A stretch of 64,000 bases of DNA, from positions 414,087 to 478,086 of the forward strand of contig NZ_LYPC01000022.1 in the NCBI RefSeq assembly GCF_001700435.1. Reading direction: 5' to 3'. Positions 24,546 to 33,065 of the stretch are shown here, one piece after another. Every line of letters starts with the position of its first letter. Position 1 is the stretch's first letter. The notes below the pieces were generated by a model. It ran no database searches and was not told the DNA's origin. It was given only the letters and a program-made list of their open reading frames with translations. A program made the position numbers and the translations under genes. This stretch comes from Paenibacillus pectinilyticus. Lineage in GTDB: Bacteria; Bacillota; Bacilli; Paenibacillales; NBRC-103111.

Positions 24546-25505
24546 TTATCTTATAACACTTCCACCGTACAAAAATCGGTTTTCCCACTGTTTGCCATCA
24601 ATGGTATCCACCCGAACGCCGCCAGATTCAACGGAATACGTGTGCAGGATTTGACCATTACCTAAATAAATAGCAACGTGTGTAATTGGTTCTGTTAGAA
24701 TATTCACACCCGCATAATCGGATGCTTTAGCCCCTTTGTAACTGCTGAAGAAGAGAAGATCTCCACGTTTCAATTTCGTCCAATCTTTCACAATCGGGCC
24801 CAGTGCTCTCACATAGTTGCCTTGTCCCGCTGAGTCGCCAGGTAAAGACAAGCGAAGCGCATCCCAGAACATCGTTTGAACAAAATCAGAGCAATCGAAT
24901 GTTGTTGGATCATTACGAGTTGAACCAAATTCATAAGGGGTTCCCATATACACTTGTCCAGCCGCGATGACTGCTTCGATCTCATCATCAATCGGCATAT
25001 TCGGTTTAATGATCGAGAAATCTGCTGTTACATATTTGCTGCTAGAACTGACATAGCCTACTACACCATTCGCATCCTGAATTTTGTACCAGCTATCATT
25101 CACTTTGTCCGTGATTAGCACTTCTTCACCTTTACTCAACATGCGGATGACTTTGGAACCTGAACCAGTATCAGAAGAAGGCAATGTACGGAAATTCACA
25201 CCATAAATGATTTGTGCATTACTTAATAAAGTTATGTATTTCGAGCTCGTTGACACGTATCCGCTAACACCTTGCGCATCTTTGACTTGGTACCAACTTG
25301 CTGTCGTGTAGTCTGTCACGGTTACCACTTCATTTGCTTTTAGAAGGCGAATTACTTTACTGCTCGTGTTTGGTTGATCTCGAAAGCTTACACCTGCAAC
25401 AATCTGTGCTTTGGTTGTAACACTTTCGTCAGCTTGCGTTTCTTTGGGGAGTACTAACGTCAACATCACCATCAGTACAGCAATAACGCTCGTCCACTTT
25501 TTCAT
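24546..25505 (-). CDS. Secreted SH3b-SH3b-NlpC/P60 peptidoglycan hydrolase
   Basis: A 319-aa exported enzyme. The signal peptide is MKKWTSVIAVLMVMLTLVLP with a likely cut after QA. Two bacterial SH3 domains follow (VAGVSFRDQPNTSSKVIRLL and YGVNFRTLPSSDTGSGSKVI, each ending GYVS(T/S)SSKY). The NlpC/P60 domain has Cys in TTFDCSDFVQTMF, His in ITHVAIYLGNGQ and the third His in ILHTYSVES, a complete triad. The ATG at 25505 is chosen for GGAGGG upstream and the signal peptide. It differs from the LysM version at 11.4 kb in wall-binding modules and in its canonical third His. Confidence 0.9.
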   Translation of the reverse strand: MKKWTSVIAVLMVMLTLVLPKETQADESVTTKAQIVAGVSFRDQPNTSSKVIRLLKANEVVTVTDYTTASWYQVKDAQGVSGYVSTSSKYITLLSNAQIIYGVNFRTLPSSDTGSGSKVIRMLSKGEEVLITDKVNDSWYKIQDANGVVGYVSSSSKYVTADFSIIKPNMPIDDEIEAVIAAGQVYMGTPYEFGSTRNDPTTFDCSDFVQTMFWDALRLSLPGDSAGQGNYVRALGPIVKDWTKLKRGDLLFFSSYKGAKASDYAGVNILTEPITHVAIYLGNGQILHTYSVESGGVRVDTIDGKQWENRFLYGGSVIR

Positions 25506-25663
25506 CGTCTTTCCCTCCATAAGTTGCTTGTGATCTAGCTGTACGATGTTAATTTTTTCATTCGTACCCTTATTATAGATTGAGGGGGTCATCGTCGAAT
25601 ATAGGTGAAAGGTAGCGATTATGAGCTGATCGTAAGTGGCGATTAGCCTATTGACGAGGCGGT

Positions 25664-25960
25664 TTAATTTTCCAATTTACGAACCTCAGGTTTTCGAGTT
25701 GCAAATGACCAAAATAGTTGCAACTGCGCGGAGTTTCTCAATTTTACATTACATATTTTCATCTCATTTTCTTCCAGTTCAATGAGTTGCCATCGACTCA
25801 GCTCAGGCGCCGACTGCGTTTCCAAATATGATAAGGCCTGCGCTTCTGCTTCTTCCAGCTCCATCCAGAATTTCACACCGTAATACGCAAGCCCATAATT
25901 GTTAACTAGTGTACTGGTGTAGATTTGCCCGGTTTCTTTATGCTGTAAAACATAAGGCAT
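25664..25960 (-). CDS. Uncharacterised 98-aa protein
   Basis: A 98-aa protein with a strong SD (AGGAGG, 9 nt), starting MPYVLQHKETGQIYTSTLVN. The middle (GLAYYGVKFWMELEEAEAQA) is aromatic and acidic. The tail ATRKPEVRKLEN is basic. No membrane segment, Cys pair or known motif is seen. It stands alone between the korAB-like operon terminator and the SH3-NlpC gene. I do not recognise the family. Confidence 0.6.
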   Translation of the reverse strand: MPYVLQHKETGQIYTSTLVNNYGLAYYGVKFWMELEEAEAQALSYLETQSAPELSRWQLIELEENEMKICNVKLRNSAQLQLFWSFATRKPEVRKLEN

Positions 25961-25982
25961 CTTTCATGACCTCCTGTTAAAA

Positions 25983-26014
25983 AAGGCACACTCACCATGA
26001 GGGGAATGTGCCTT
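25983..26014 (-). terminator. Terminator of the four-domain OFOR operon
   Basis: AAGGCACA (25983-25990) and TGTGCCTT (26007-26014) enclose an inner CTC/GAG helix. On the minus strand a T6 run follows. It begins 20 nt after the OFOR alpha/beta stop. Confidence 0.85.
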
Positions 26015-26033
26015 CGTATATGATGAGTGCTAC

Positions 26034-28337
26034 TTAGAGATACGCATTCTCATGCTTGGCTTTCAACATATTCCAGCGACGCTCAACTTCTGTCTCAAAA
26101 GATTTCAGCGAACCTTCATATTCGGGCTTCGTGAGATGCTTTGTTTTGCCCATCGTTTTCAGCCAATCTGATAATGGAATCTTCTTGCTCTTCTCCTCCG
26201 GATTATACGTGATGGAAGTCACCCCATGTTCCACTTCATAGAGTGGGAAGAAACATGAGTCAACTGCTGCGCCGACAATGTTGGAGCCCTCCTGATCGTC
26301 AGATAGCCAGTTCAATGGGCATGCAATGAGGATTTTGCCGTAAACTAAACCTTCATGCTGCGCATACCATTGCGCTTTGGCTGCTTTCTTAACCAGATCC
26401 TGTGGATACGCCTCTGAGCCTGTGAACACATAAGGAATATGCGTTGCTGCCATGATTTGCGCCGTATCCTTATGGTGGAACACTTTCCCGCCTTGATGCT
26501 TCCCTACATTGGACGTTGATGTCCGATGTCCCATCGGCGTTGAGTAGGACAACTGCGCACCTGTGTTCATGTACCCTTCATTATCGTACTCGAGAATGAT
26601 CATTTTATGATTCCGCAGTGCAGCCCCAATAGCTGGCCCCATCCCAATATCCATGCCGCCATCACCCGTAATCATGACGAACGTGAAGTCGTCCTGCAAC
26701 CCTAAATGATCGAGTTCTCCACGACGCTTCCGCTCCCAGAACATCTCTACGACGCCTGACAGTGTCGCTGCGCCATTCTGGAACAAGTTATGGATATACG
26801 TGGCTTTGTGCGCCGAATACGGGTAACCCGTCGTCACAACCATCGCACAGCCCGTATGGAAAATGGAGACGATATCACCTTCAATCCCTTTGAAGAACAG
26901 TTCCAGTCCTGAGAAAATACCACAGCCCGGGCAAGCGCCATGACCTGGTGCAATTCGCTTCGGTTTCTTCGTTAAAGAGCGCAACGGTGGAATGCGCACA
27001 TTCAATTTGCCTGTATTCTCATCTGGCGAGACTGTGATAAGCCCAGTCTTCAGATCTTCATACTTCATCGGTGTCAATACCCGCTTCGGTGCTTTCGAAG
27101 GATCTCCAGGCGTATGCCCGTAGTAGTCGAAAGGCACGTCCACTTTGCCGCTTTCCATCGCATCAATGGCGAATTGGAACAGATTATGCCCATCTTCGGC
27201 ATAAAAGTCTTTGCCACCTAAGCCATAGATTCGGCTTATGACAAGCGTATCTCTGTTCCCATGTGTGAACAGCGCCGCTTTAATTTCATTGACCATGTTG
27301 CCGCCATGTCCGCCATAGGAATCCGCGCGATCGCCTACGGTGATCGCTTTCACGTTCTGCAGCGCCTCTGCGATTTGCTTAGCTGGAAAAGGACGGATCA
27401 GATTCGGTGCAATCGATCCTGCTTTAATGCCCTTCTCGCGGAGCTGGTCGACGACATCCTTGATGATTTCGGAGGCCGAATTCATCAGGAATACCGCAAC
27501 TTCCGCGTCCTCCATCCGATAAAGCTCGAGTATCGGATAGTCTCGCCCTGTCAAATCGGCGTATTCCTGCCGAATGCGATCATACACGCCCTCTGCGTTG
27601 TACATGGCTACTGACTGCTGGTAGCAGTTATTAATGTAATCTGGCTCATTCATATACGGCCCAACCGTGATCGGATTATTCCGATCTAAGGTATCTGGGA
27701 AGCCCTGTGGCTTCTCACCTACGAATGCCTGCACATCAGCCCGATGTGCGAAGGTTTGAACTCTGCGCTTTTGGTGTGAGGTGAAATAACCATCGGAAGC
27801 GACCATGACAGGTAAACGCACCTCAGGATCCTCTGCTAATTTGAGCGCCATAATATTCATATCATATACGGCTTGTGGGTCTCGACACATCACGATCGGC
27901 CAACCTGTATTCAAGGCATAATATAAATCTGAATGATCTCCATGAATGTTAAGCGGCCCCGATACGGAACGACAAACCAAATTCAAAACCATCGGAAATC
28001 GTGTTCCGGATTGTACGGGCATTTGTTCCAACATGTACAAATAACCGTTAGCACTTGTCGCGTTAAATACGCGGCCGCCAGCGGTTGATGCCCCATAGCA
28101 TATCCCTGCTGAGCCATGTTCCCCGTCTGCAGGTATGAGAACGATGTCATGCTGTCCATTGGACTTCATGAGATCCAGAAACTGAGCTACCTCCGTGGAT
28201 GGTGAGATCGGAAAGTACCCCATAATATGATAATTAATTTGATGCGCCGCATAGGCCGCCATTTCATTCCCTGATTCATATACGATGCGCTGCTCGACTT
28301 TGGCTTGCCCTAATTCTTTCTTGATATCAATGGACAT
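26034..28337 (-). CDS. 2-oxoacid:ferredoxin oxidoreductase, fused alpha-beta chain (PorAB-type)
   Basis: A 767-aa fusion. The N-terminal alpha domain (about 1-420) has GYFPISPSTEVAQFLDLM, MPVQSGTRFPMVLNLVCRSV, PLNIHGDHSDLYYALNTGWP and the domain II part IAPNLIRPFPAKQIAEAL. The C-terminal beta domain (about 450-750) holds the CPGCG Fe-S/TPP start (APGHGACPGCGIFSGLELFF) and the TPP-metal motif VMITGDGGMDIGMGPAIGAA followed by NEGYMNTG. Pyruvate is the likeliest substrate by similarity to PorA/PorB, but other 2-oxoacids are possible. It lies 34 nt downstream of the gamma-delta chain; together they supply all four canonical subunits as two polypeptides. Confidence 0.88.
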   Translation of the reverse strand: MSIDIKKELGQAKVEQRIVYESGNEMAAYAAHQINYHIMGYFPISPSTEVAQFLDLMKSNGQHDIVLIPADGEHGSAGICYGASTAGGRVFNATSANGYLYMLEQMPVQSGTRFPMVLNLVCRSVSGPLNIHGDHSDLYYALNTGWPIVMCRDPQAVYDMNIMALKLAEDPEVRLPVMVASDGYFTSHQKRRVQTFAHRADVQAFVGEKPQGFPDTLDRNNPITVGPYMNEPDYINNCYQQSVAMYNAEGVYDRIRQEYADLTGRDYPILELYRMEDAEVAVFLMNSASEIIKDVVDQLREKGIKAGSIAPNLIRPFPAKQIAEALQNVKAITVGDRADSYGGHGGNMVNEIKAALFTHGNRDTLVISRIYGLGGKDFYAEDGHNLFQFAIDAMESGKVDVPFDYYGHTPGDPSKAPKRVLTPMKYEDLKTGLITVSPDENTGKLNVRIPPLRSLTKKPKRIAPGHGACPGCGIFSGLELFFKGIEGDIVSIFHTGCAMVVTTGYPYSAHKATYIHNLFQNGAATLSGVVEMFWERKRRGELDHLGLQDDFTFVMITGDGGMDIGMGPAIGAALRNHKMIILEYDNEGYMNTGAQLSYSTPMGHRTSTSNVGKHQGGKVFHHKDTAQIMAATHIPYVFTGSEAYPQDLVKKAAKAQWYAQHEGLVYGKILIACPLNWLSDDQEGSNIVGAAVDSCFFPLYEVEHGVTSITYNPEEKSKKIPLSDWLKTMGKTKHLTKPEYEGSLKSFETEVERRWNMLKAKHENAYL

Positions 28338-28371
28338 GCGAGTAGTTCCACCCTTCTCCCATAAATACTCT

Positions 28372-29382
28372 CTAAGAGTTTATAGCTAGATTGAATCGAT
28401 GCGGCATGCGATTAGCATCTGCATAACCATCTACTTCCCGCTCATTTGAGAGCGCATCGGTTGGACAAGCCTGTACGCATTTAAGGCAACCTTTACAATA
28501 CTGATAGTCTATGCCTTGCAAGAACATTTGGGGACGCCCTTTTTTGTCGGGGAGCTCATCCCACACAAAACAAAAATCAGGACACACGTTATCGCAAGAA
28601 GCGCAGTGAATACATTTATCTTCATGAAAATGTGGCATCATCCCTGCACGGGAAATGCTCAAATCTTTAAGTATACTGTTTCCGGGATTCGTAACGACAC
28701 CCCCGATAGGTTGCGTAGCAAAGCCCAGAACTGGTGTATCATACCGTACAAAGTCTGGCATGGATTCCCCTTCTGGCAGCGCGTACGTTTGGAACACGAC
28801 TTCGTTATAACCGCGGTCGAAAGTACGTAGTGCGGGTGCAACCGCTAACGGATATTTCTTTTCTAACGATTTGCGAATAACACCCCGCATGACATCTGGA
28901 TCCAGAAAATCACACAATCGGAACATCGCGCCAAGCATAGCCATATTTACACGATTTTTCTCTTCGAGTGAAATCCCGATCGCATCGATAACAGCAATCG
29001 TTCCTCCGCGAAGCTTCATCTTTTCTTTCAGCTCATCCGGTGTTTTCGTTGAATTTACTAACACGGTACTATCTTCATAGATGCCACTGATAACGTTTAC
29101 AGTTTTGGAAAGCGATTCATGAAAAACACCAACAACATGCGGTCGTTCAACGGGTGATGTATCCCGAATCTTCGTATCCATGTCACAAAATCGAATGTGT
29201 GCTTTTACTGCTGATCCTTTCTTCTCTGACCCATAGGACGAGAAACTGACACCGTTCAAACCAACGCCAACGACTCCTGCTTCCGCCAGCATCTTCCCTG
29301 CTAGGTTCGCGCCAAGACCGCCGATGGATTCCAGTCTTATCTCGAAAAAACCGAGATCGTTCAATTTAGGTAAAGTTACCAT
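28372..29382 (-). CDS. 2-oxoacid:ferredoxin oxidoreductase, fused gamma-delta chain
   Basis: About 336 aa. The gamma domain (about 5-200) begins FFEIRLESIGGLGANLAGKM, the typical nucleotide-binding GGxG start of PorG. The C-terminal delta domain has two ferredoxin motifs, CIHCASCDNVCPDFCFVW and CKGCLKCVQACPTDALS, which carry electrons from the TPP site. ATG 29382 (MVTLPKLND) is chosen for AAAGGAG at 7 nt spacing; an upstream in-frame start lacks one. It is the promoter-proximal gene of the pair. The acceptor is presumably a separate ferredoxin or flavodoxin, not encoded nearby. Confidence 0.87.
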   Translation of the reverse strand: MVTLPKLNDLGFFEIRLESIGGLGANLAGKMLAEAGVVGVGLNGVSFSSYGSEKKGSAVKAHIRFCDMDTKIRDTSPVERPHVVGVFHESLSKTVNVISGIYEDSTVLVNSTKTPDELKEKMKLRGGTIAVIDAIGISLEEKNRVNMAMLGAMFRLCDFLDPDVMRGVIRKSLEKKYPLAVAPALRTFDRGYNEVVFQTYALPEGESMPDFVRYDTPVLGFATQPIGGVVTNPGNSILKDLSISRAGMMPHFHEDKCIHCASCDNVCPDFCFVWDELPDKKGRPQMFLQGIDYQYCKGCLKCVQACPTDALSNEREVDGYADANRMPHRFNLAINS

Positions 29383-29495
29383 GCTTGGTCTCCTTTCAAA
29401 AATGAACTGCATAAAGAATGAATAGTGTGAATAGTAAATCTACTATTATTGTAACAAGAAATGGCTGGTAATCAACCTTTTTTTCTCGCAGCCAT

Positions 29496-29663
29496 TTAAA
29501 GTAAATAATCTATGATAAGTCCACATTTCCCTAAGTAGAAACAGCATGACACCCTGTCATCCTCAGCTTCCTTCTGCCCTTCCTCACATTCCTCACATAC
29601 GTCTACATAATCGTCTTCAATCGGATTAAATACAACACCGCACACCTGTGAGCACGTCCGCAT
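29496..29663 (-). CDS. Cys-rich 55-aa protein, candidate metal-binding small ORF
   Basis: Read directly from the minus strand: ATG at 29663, stop TAA at 29498-29496, 55 aa, SD GAGGAGAG 6-8 nt upstream. It starts MRTCSQVCGVVFNPIEDDY and ends GKCGLIIDYLL. Cys lie at 4, 8, 23, 26, 40, 41 and 47, with CSQVC and CEEC as pairs that could bind zinc or an Fe-S centre. It is acidic. It sits alone between the OFOR operon and the histidine kinase. A 9-bp inverted repeat with AAATGGCTG/CAGCCATTT arms overlaps its stop. No family is recognised. Confidence 0.55.
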   Translation of the reverse strand: MRTCSQVCGVVFNPIEDDYVDVCEECEEGQKEAEDDRVSCCFYLGKCGLIIDYLL

Positions 29664-29857
29664 TCACATCTCTCCTCGGCTTCAAATCCCCATTATTGTA
29701 AACGTTTGCAAATCATGTTTTCTTTATTATACAGCGCATTGTGCATCGGTGACTATAAGTCTTTATCAAATCTTTAGCAAATCTTTAGCATCCAAATAGC
29801 CCCTATTTATTTGATTCAAACGGCATCTGTGAGATAATGTAGAAACAATTAATTAAT

Positions 29858-29864
29858 TGTCGAA
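29858..29864 (+). promoter_or_regulatory. Candidate Spo0A box before the histidine kinase
   Basis: TGTCGAA inside AATTGTCGAAATATGG fits the 0A-box core TGNCGAA. It lies 22 nt before the TTG start, where a bound protein would block expression. A 7-mer of this kind is expected several times by chance in 64 kb, so support is modest. Confidence 0.3.
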
Positions 29865-29885
29865 ATATGGAAAGGATGTTTACGA

Positions 29886-31133
29886 TTGCTCCATTTAATT
29901 GTATCCAATGAGCTTCACGGCCTCTTTTACATCATGAGCGCGACATTGCTACACCTGGTTCTTTCTCCCCATTTCATCCATAAGGAACAACATTTAAATG
30001 TGTTATTTTCCTTCATTTTAAGCACTTTCATTCTCTGTTATTGGAATTTTTCAGATATCGATCCCTTGATTTATGTGCTGCAATTAGTTCCTGTTTGTCT
30101 GCTCTTCGTGACACTTTGTGTGGGCATTATTCCATCGATCTTAACTTGGCTGATGTTTAACTTTGGTTGTATATTCGTTCTACATTATTATTGGGAGCCG
30201 GCGTTACTTAGTAGTACATTCATACTGATCTTAGGCTTTCTAGTTAGAAATCATATGAGCGTTGCCTCATTGGCCATCAAGCTAACTTATGCTACTGCCA
30301 TACTTATCGTGTATGAATTATTATATGCGCCTTTAGCACCCTATGTCTTCGCACCTATTTCACTCTATACGGGGTACGTCGTTTTCTTTGCCTTCATCTC
30401 CTTATGGATATTAGTTGCCTTACAATTCCTCATCGACAAGTATGCTATTAAGAAACAACACATTACACATTTAGAGAAAAATCGTATGCTGGCCGAACTG
30501 TCTGCAACAATTTCACATGAAATCCGCAACCCGCTGACTTCAACAAGAGGCTTCTTACAATTATTACTTAATTCGGAATTGTCGATTTCAGATCGGAGAC
30601 GTTACGTAGAATTAGCTATATCCGGGGTCGATCAATCAACCACCATCTTAACTGACTTCTTAAATTACGCGAAACCATCGATCAACTTGCAAGAACAGCT
30701 TGATATCAAACAGGAATTAGAACAAACCGTTCGTTTTATCAGCCCATATGCTTCTGATTCGCAAGTCGTCATTGATATATCCCACGAATGTGACGCACCG
30801 CTTTATATCCTTGGTGAATCACAGAAATTGCGTCAATGTTTGCTGAATCTCATTAAGAATGCCATTGAATCTATGCCCAACGGCGGCATGTTATCCTTAC
30901 GTACATGGAAGCATCCAAGTGCAGTCCAAATCTCGATTACGGACACCGGTGTAGGAATGACGAGCTCGCAATTGAAATCATTAGGCAAGCCCTTTTTTAC
31001 CACCAAAACAGATGGAACTGGGCTCGGACTTGTCGTCGTCATGAGTCTGATTAAGAGAATGAACGGCAAGATCTCCTTCTCAAGCAGTCTTAATCGCGGC
31101 ACACAATGTTCCATCATTTTTCAGCTAAAATAA
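29886..31133 (+). CDS. Orphan membrane sensor histidine kinase, sporulation-kinase type
   Basis: A 415-aa kinase. The N-terminal half (about 1-190) contains six or so TM segments with short loops, such as LNVLFSFILSTFILCYW and GYVVFFAFISLWILVALQFL, like KinB. The HisKA domain has phospho-His in LSATISHEIRNPLTSTRGFL. The HATPase has the N box NLIKNAIESMP, G1 DTGVGMTS and G2 DGTGLGLVVVMS. There is no response regulator or receiver domain beside it, and the HisKA sequence resembles KinA-E kinases feeding the sporulation phosphorelay. It starts at TTG 29886 with AAAGGA upstream. The ligand is unknown, as there is no extracellular domain. Confidence 0.87.
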   Translation: MLHLIVSNELHGLFYIMSATLLHLVLSPHFIHKEQHLNVLFSFILSTFILCYWNFSDIDPLIYVLQLVPVCLLFVTLCVGIIPSILTWLMFNFGCIFVLHYYWEPALLSSTFILILGFLVRNHMSVASLAIKLTYATAILIVYELLYAPLAPYVFAPISLYTGYVVFFAFISLWILVALQFLIDKYAIKKQHITHLEKNRMLAELSATISHEIRNPLTSTRGFLQLLLNSELSISDRRRYVELAISGVDQSTTILTDFLNYAKPSINLQEQLDIKQELEQTVRFISPYASDSQVVIDISHECDAPLYILGESQKLRQCLLNLIKNAIESMPNGGMLSLRTWKHPSAVQISITDTGVGMTSSQLKSLGKPFFTTKTDGTGLGLVVVMSLIKRMNGKISFSSSLNRGTQCSIIFQLK

Positions 31134-31140
31134 AAGAAAA

Positions 31141-31183
31141 AAGCAAGCTGCATCAGAGAATCTCTGTACAGCTTGCTTTTTTT
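31141..31183. terminator. Strong bidirectional terminator between kinase and LMW phosphatase genes
   Basis: AAGCAAGCTG (31141-31150) pairs with CAGCTTGCTT (31169-31178), and the inside holds CAGAGA-A-TCTCTG. A-rich and T-rich flanks make it work for both convergent transcripts. Confidence 0.9.
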
Positions 31184-31195
31184 ATACCTATTCAA

Positions 31196-31684
31196 CTAAG
31201 GAGCTAAGTTTTCTTTCTTCACGATAAATGCGAGCAAACGGCTGCAGCTCTCTTCCACCATTTCGTACACTTCTTGGAAATTCCCCGTATAGTACGGATC
31301 TGGTACGTCAGAGAGCTTCCGATCACTTGAGAAATCCAAGAGCTTATGAATAGAAGCTCTCTTCTCTTCATCTTTACTGTCCGGTGCAAATGAGCCCAGA
31401 TTGGTCACGTTACTATCATCCATCGCGATGATGTACGTGAATTGAGTGAAATCATCCGAACGAACCTGCCTGGCTTTCATGCCTTCATAACTGATCTGAT
31501 GACGGTCTAGAATATCACGTGTGCCTTGATGAGGAGGATGACCGATATGCCAATCCCCAGTGCCCGCAGAGTCAATCTGAATGACATCTGCCAAACCTGC
31601 TAGCTTCACTTGATGACGAAACACAGCCTCTGCCATTGGCGAACGACAAATATTCCCTAAACAAACGAACAACACCTGAATCAT
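31196..31684 (-). CDS. Low-molecular-weight protein tyrosine phosphatase
   Basis: A 162-aa enzyme with the N-terminal P-loop VCLGNICRSPMAEAVFR (CX5R, catalytic Cys near residue 8) and the general-acid Asp in DVPDPYYTGNF. Length is normal. Members remove phosphate from tyrosine or arginine in Firmicutes (YwlE, YfkJ); a small nonpolar residue in the loop (Thr or Ile) separates these classes. Here the loop reads CLGNICRS with Ile, the version usual for tyrosine-directed enzymes such as YfkJ, so tyrosine is favoured. Its ATG overlaps the upstream ABC gene stop by 4 nt (ATGA), implying coupling. Confidence 0.88.
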   Translation of the reverse strand: MIQVLFVCLGNICRSPMAEAVFRHQVKLAGLADVIQIDSAGTGDWHIGHPPHQGTRDILDRHQISYEGMKARQVRSDDFTQFTYIIAMDDSNVTNLGSFAPDSKDEEKRASIHKLLDFSSDRKLSDVPDPYYTGNFQEVYEMVEESCSRLLAFIVKKENLAP

Positions 31685-32415
31685 ATTTGGCCAAAAACAA
31701 GCATTTTTTCATTTAACGTGAGCGGTCGCGCTGGAATATCCAACACAATTCGGCCTTCCGACACACCCCAGATACGTGTGGCAAAACGCTCCGCTAATTC
31801 AACCTTATGTATCGTTGCGATGACACTCATGTTGCGGTCTTTACACAAATTCTTCAAATCTTGCAGAATGAATTCCGTGGATTTAGGATCAAGTCCAGAT
31901 ACGGGCTCATCAGCCACAAGTACTTTGGGGCCAAGAATCAACGCTTTTGCAATCGCAACACGCTGCTGTTCACCACCACTGAGCTGACCAACCTTCTTAT
32001 CTCCCTTATCCAACAGTCCGACTTTCTCTAAGAAGTCCATGCTGTCCACATGCTCATTACGAGATGTCATCACTGTTAGAATACGAAGTGGAGCTTGATA
32101 CACACGGCCCATCAAAACATTTTTGACAGCGCTTTTATTTCGATTCAAAAAAGGCTTTTCCTCTAGGTATGCGAAATCTTTTCCTAGTTTAAAACGGTCC
32201 CATGGACCTGGCTTGGAAATATCATTCGAATTATAGATCAACTGACCGCTTGTCCATTTCTCTTGATGACTGATACAGCGAAGCAGTGTTGTTTTCCCGC
32301 TTCCGCTGCTACCGATAACAGCGATAAACTCACCTGCATCAACTTGAAAGCTAATTTGTGATAGGACTTGGTTGTCAGGTGGGTATACTTTACTTAAATT
32401 ACGAACTGTCAGCAT
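31681..32415 (-). CDS. ABC ATPase, PhnC-like, without permease
   Basis: A 244-aa ATPase. It has Walker A GSSGSGKTTLLRCISHQE, signature QLSGGEQQRVAIAKAL, Walker B VLVADEPVSGLDP and H-loop IATIHKVELAERFATR. The order and the long segment between Q-loop and signature resemble phosphonate importer ATPases PhnC. The Q-loop region reads DFAYLEEKPFLNRNKSAVKN, and a Gln is not obvious, which is unusual. No permease or binding protein is near. It is translationally coupled to a LMW phosphatase gene. It could energise a distant permease or act as a soluble ABC protein. Confidence 0.75.
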   Translation of the reverse strand: MLTVRNLSKVYPPDNQVLSQISFQVDAGEFIAVIGSSGSGKTTLLRCISHQEKWTSGQLIYNSNDISKPGPWDRFKLGKDFAYLEEKPFLNRNKSAVKNVLMGRVYQAPLRILTVMTSRNEHVDSMDFLEKVGLLDKGDKKVGQLSGGEQQRVAIAKALILGPKVLVADEPVSGLDPKSTEFILQDLKNLCKDRNMSVIATIHKVELAERFATRIWGVSEGRIVLDIPARPLTLNEKMLVFGQI

Positions 32416-32497
32416 GACAACTCTCCTTCACGTAAGTCTAGTGGTCATTCACTATAAATGAAAATGCAGTCCTCTTTACATAGTTATATGTTGGCAA

Positions 32498-32545
32498 AAA
32501 TCGCCACTCAATCCAAGCATTTATTCTGCTCGTTGAGGGCGATTT
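32498..32545 (-). terminator. Terminator of miaB-ricA
   Basis: AAATCGCCACTCAA (32498-32511) pairs with TTGAGGGCGATTT (32533-32545), with one bulged A. On the minus strand TTTTTGCC follows. It lies 23 nt after the ricA stop. Confidence 0.75.
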
Positions 32546-32567
32546 GTTGCTCGATTCATTACTGATC

Positions 32568-33032
32568 TTAGTCACAAGAAGTCGGTGCTTCTGCCGCGCC
32601 AGCCTCTACATTGATTTTATCCGAAATCGTATCGCGAACGACTGACATCACAAGTTGAAGTAAGTAGTTGATATCTTCTTGTGTTTGTTTAAATTCGTTC
32701 ACGATCGGGATGCCGTCTAACTCGTCCTGCAGGACTTCGATTTCATTCTCGATCTTTTCAACCATTTTCTTATTTTGGAAAGTTTCAAATGCCACAATTT
32801 CTTTTTGTTTTTTCTTAATGGCACTAATTAAACCTTGGATATCAGGGTTCGAAGCAATTTGCTTCTCAGCCTTTTGATAGAACTGAACTTCATTCGACGT
32901 TGTCAGCAAATTAGCAAGTTCTTTCGCTTTAGCCAAAATATCTTCGCGAACGATCATTTCTGTATTTGTAAATTCCTCTACTTTAAACGCATGAGGTTGA
33001 TTATCATCATGGTTGTGATCACATTGGGACAT
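32568..33032 (-). CDS. ricA: RicA/YmcA-like (YlbF/YmcA family) RNA-processing and sporulation factor
   Basis: A 154-aa helical protein of the YlbF/YmcA family: MIVREDILAKAKELANLLTT, NEVQFYQKAEKQIASNPDIQ, GIPIVNEFKQTQEDINYLLQ. It lies directly downstream of miaB, as ymcA follows ymcB in B. subtilis, which supports RicA over YlbF. RicA, RicF and RicT form a Fe-S-containing complex that steers RNase Y and phosphorelay activity. Cys are at the extreme ends (MSQCDHNHDD and PTSCD), and the N-terminal head is rich in His and Asp. ATG 33032 has AGGAG at 10 nt. The rny gene is 10 kb away in this window. Confidence 0.82.
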   Translation of the reverse strand: MSQCDHNHDDNQPHAFKVEEFTNTEMIVREDILAKAKELANLLTTSNEVQFYQKAEKQIASNPDIQGLISAIKKKQKEIVAFETFQNKKMVEKIENEIEVLQDELDGIPIVNEFKQTQEDINYLLQLVMSVVRDTISDKINVEAGAAEAPTSCD

Positions 33033-33065
33033 TCGTAACACGCTCCTATTTCTACTACTGTAATT

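Noticed and set aside
32815-32827. TTAATGGCACTAA, a near match to the repeated palindrome
   Set aside because: It lies inside the ricA coding region and breaks the palindrome by one base, so it is likely chance.
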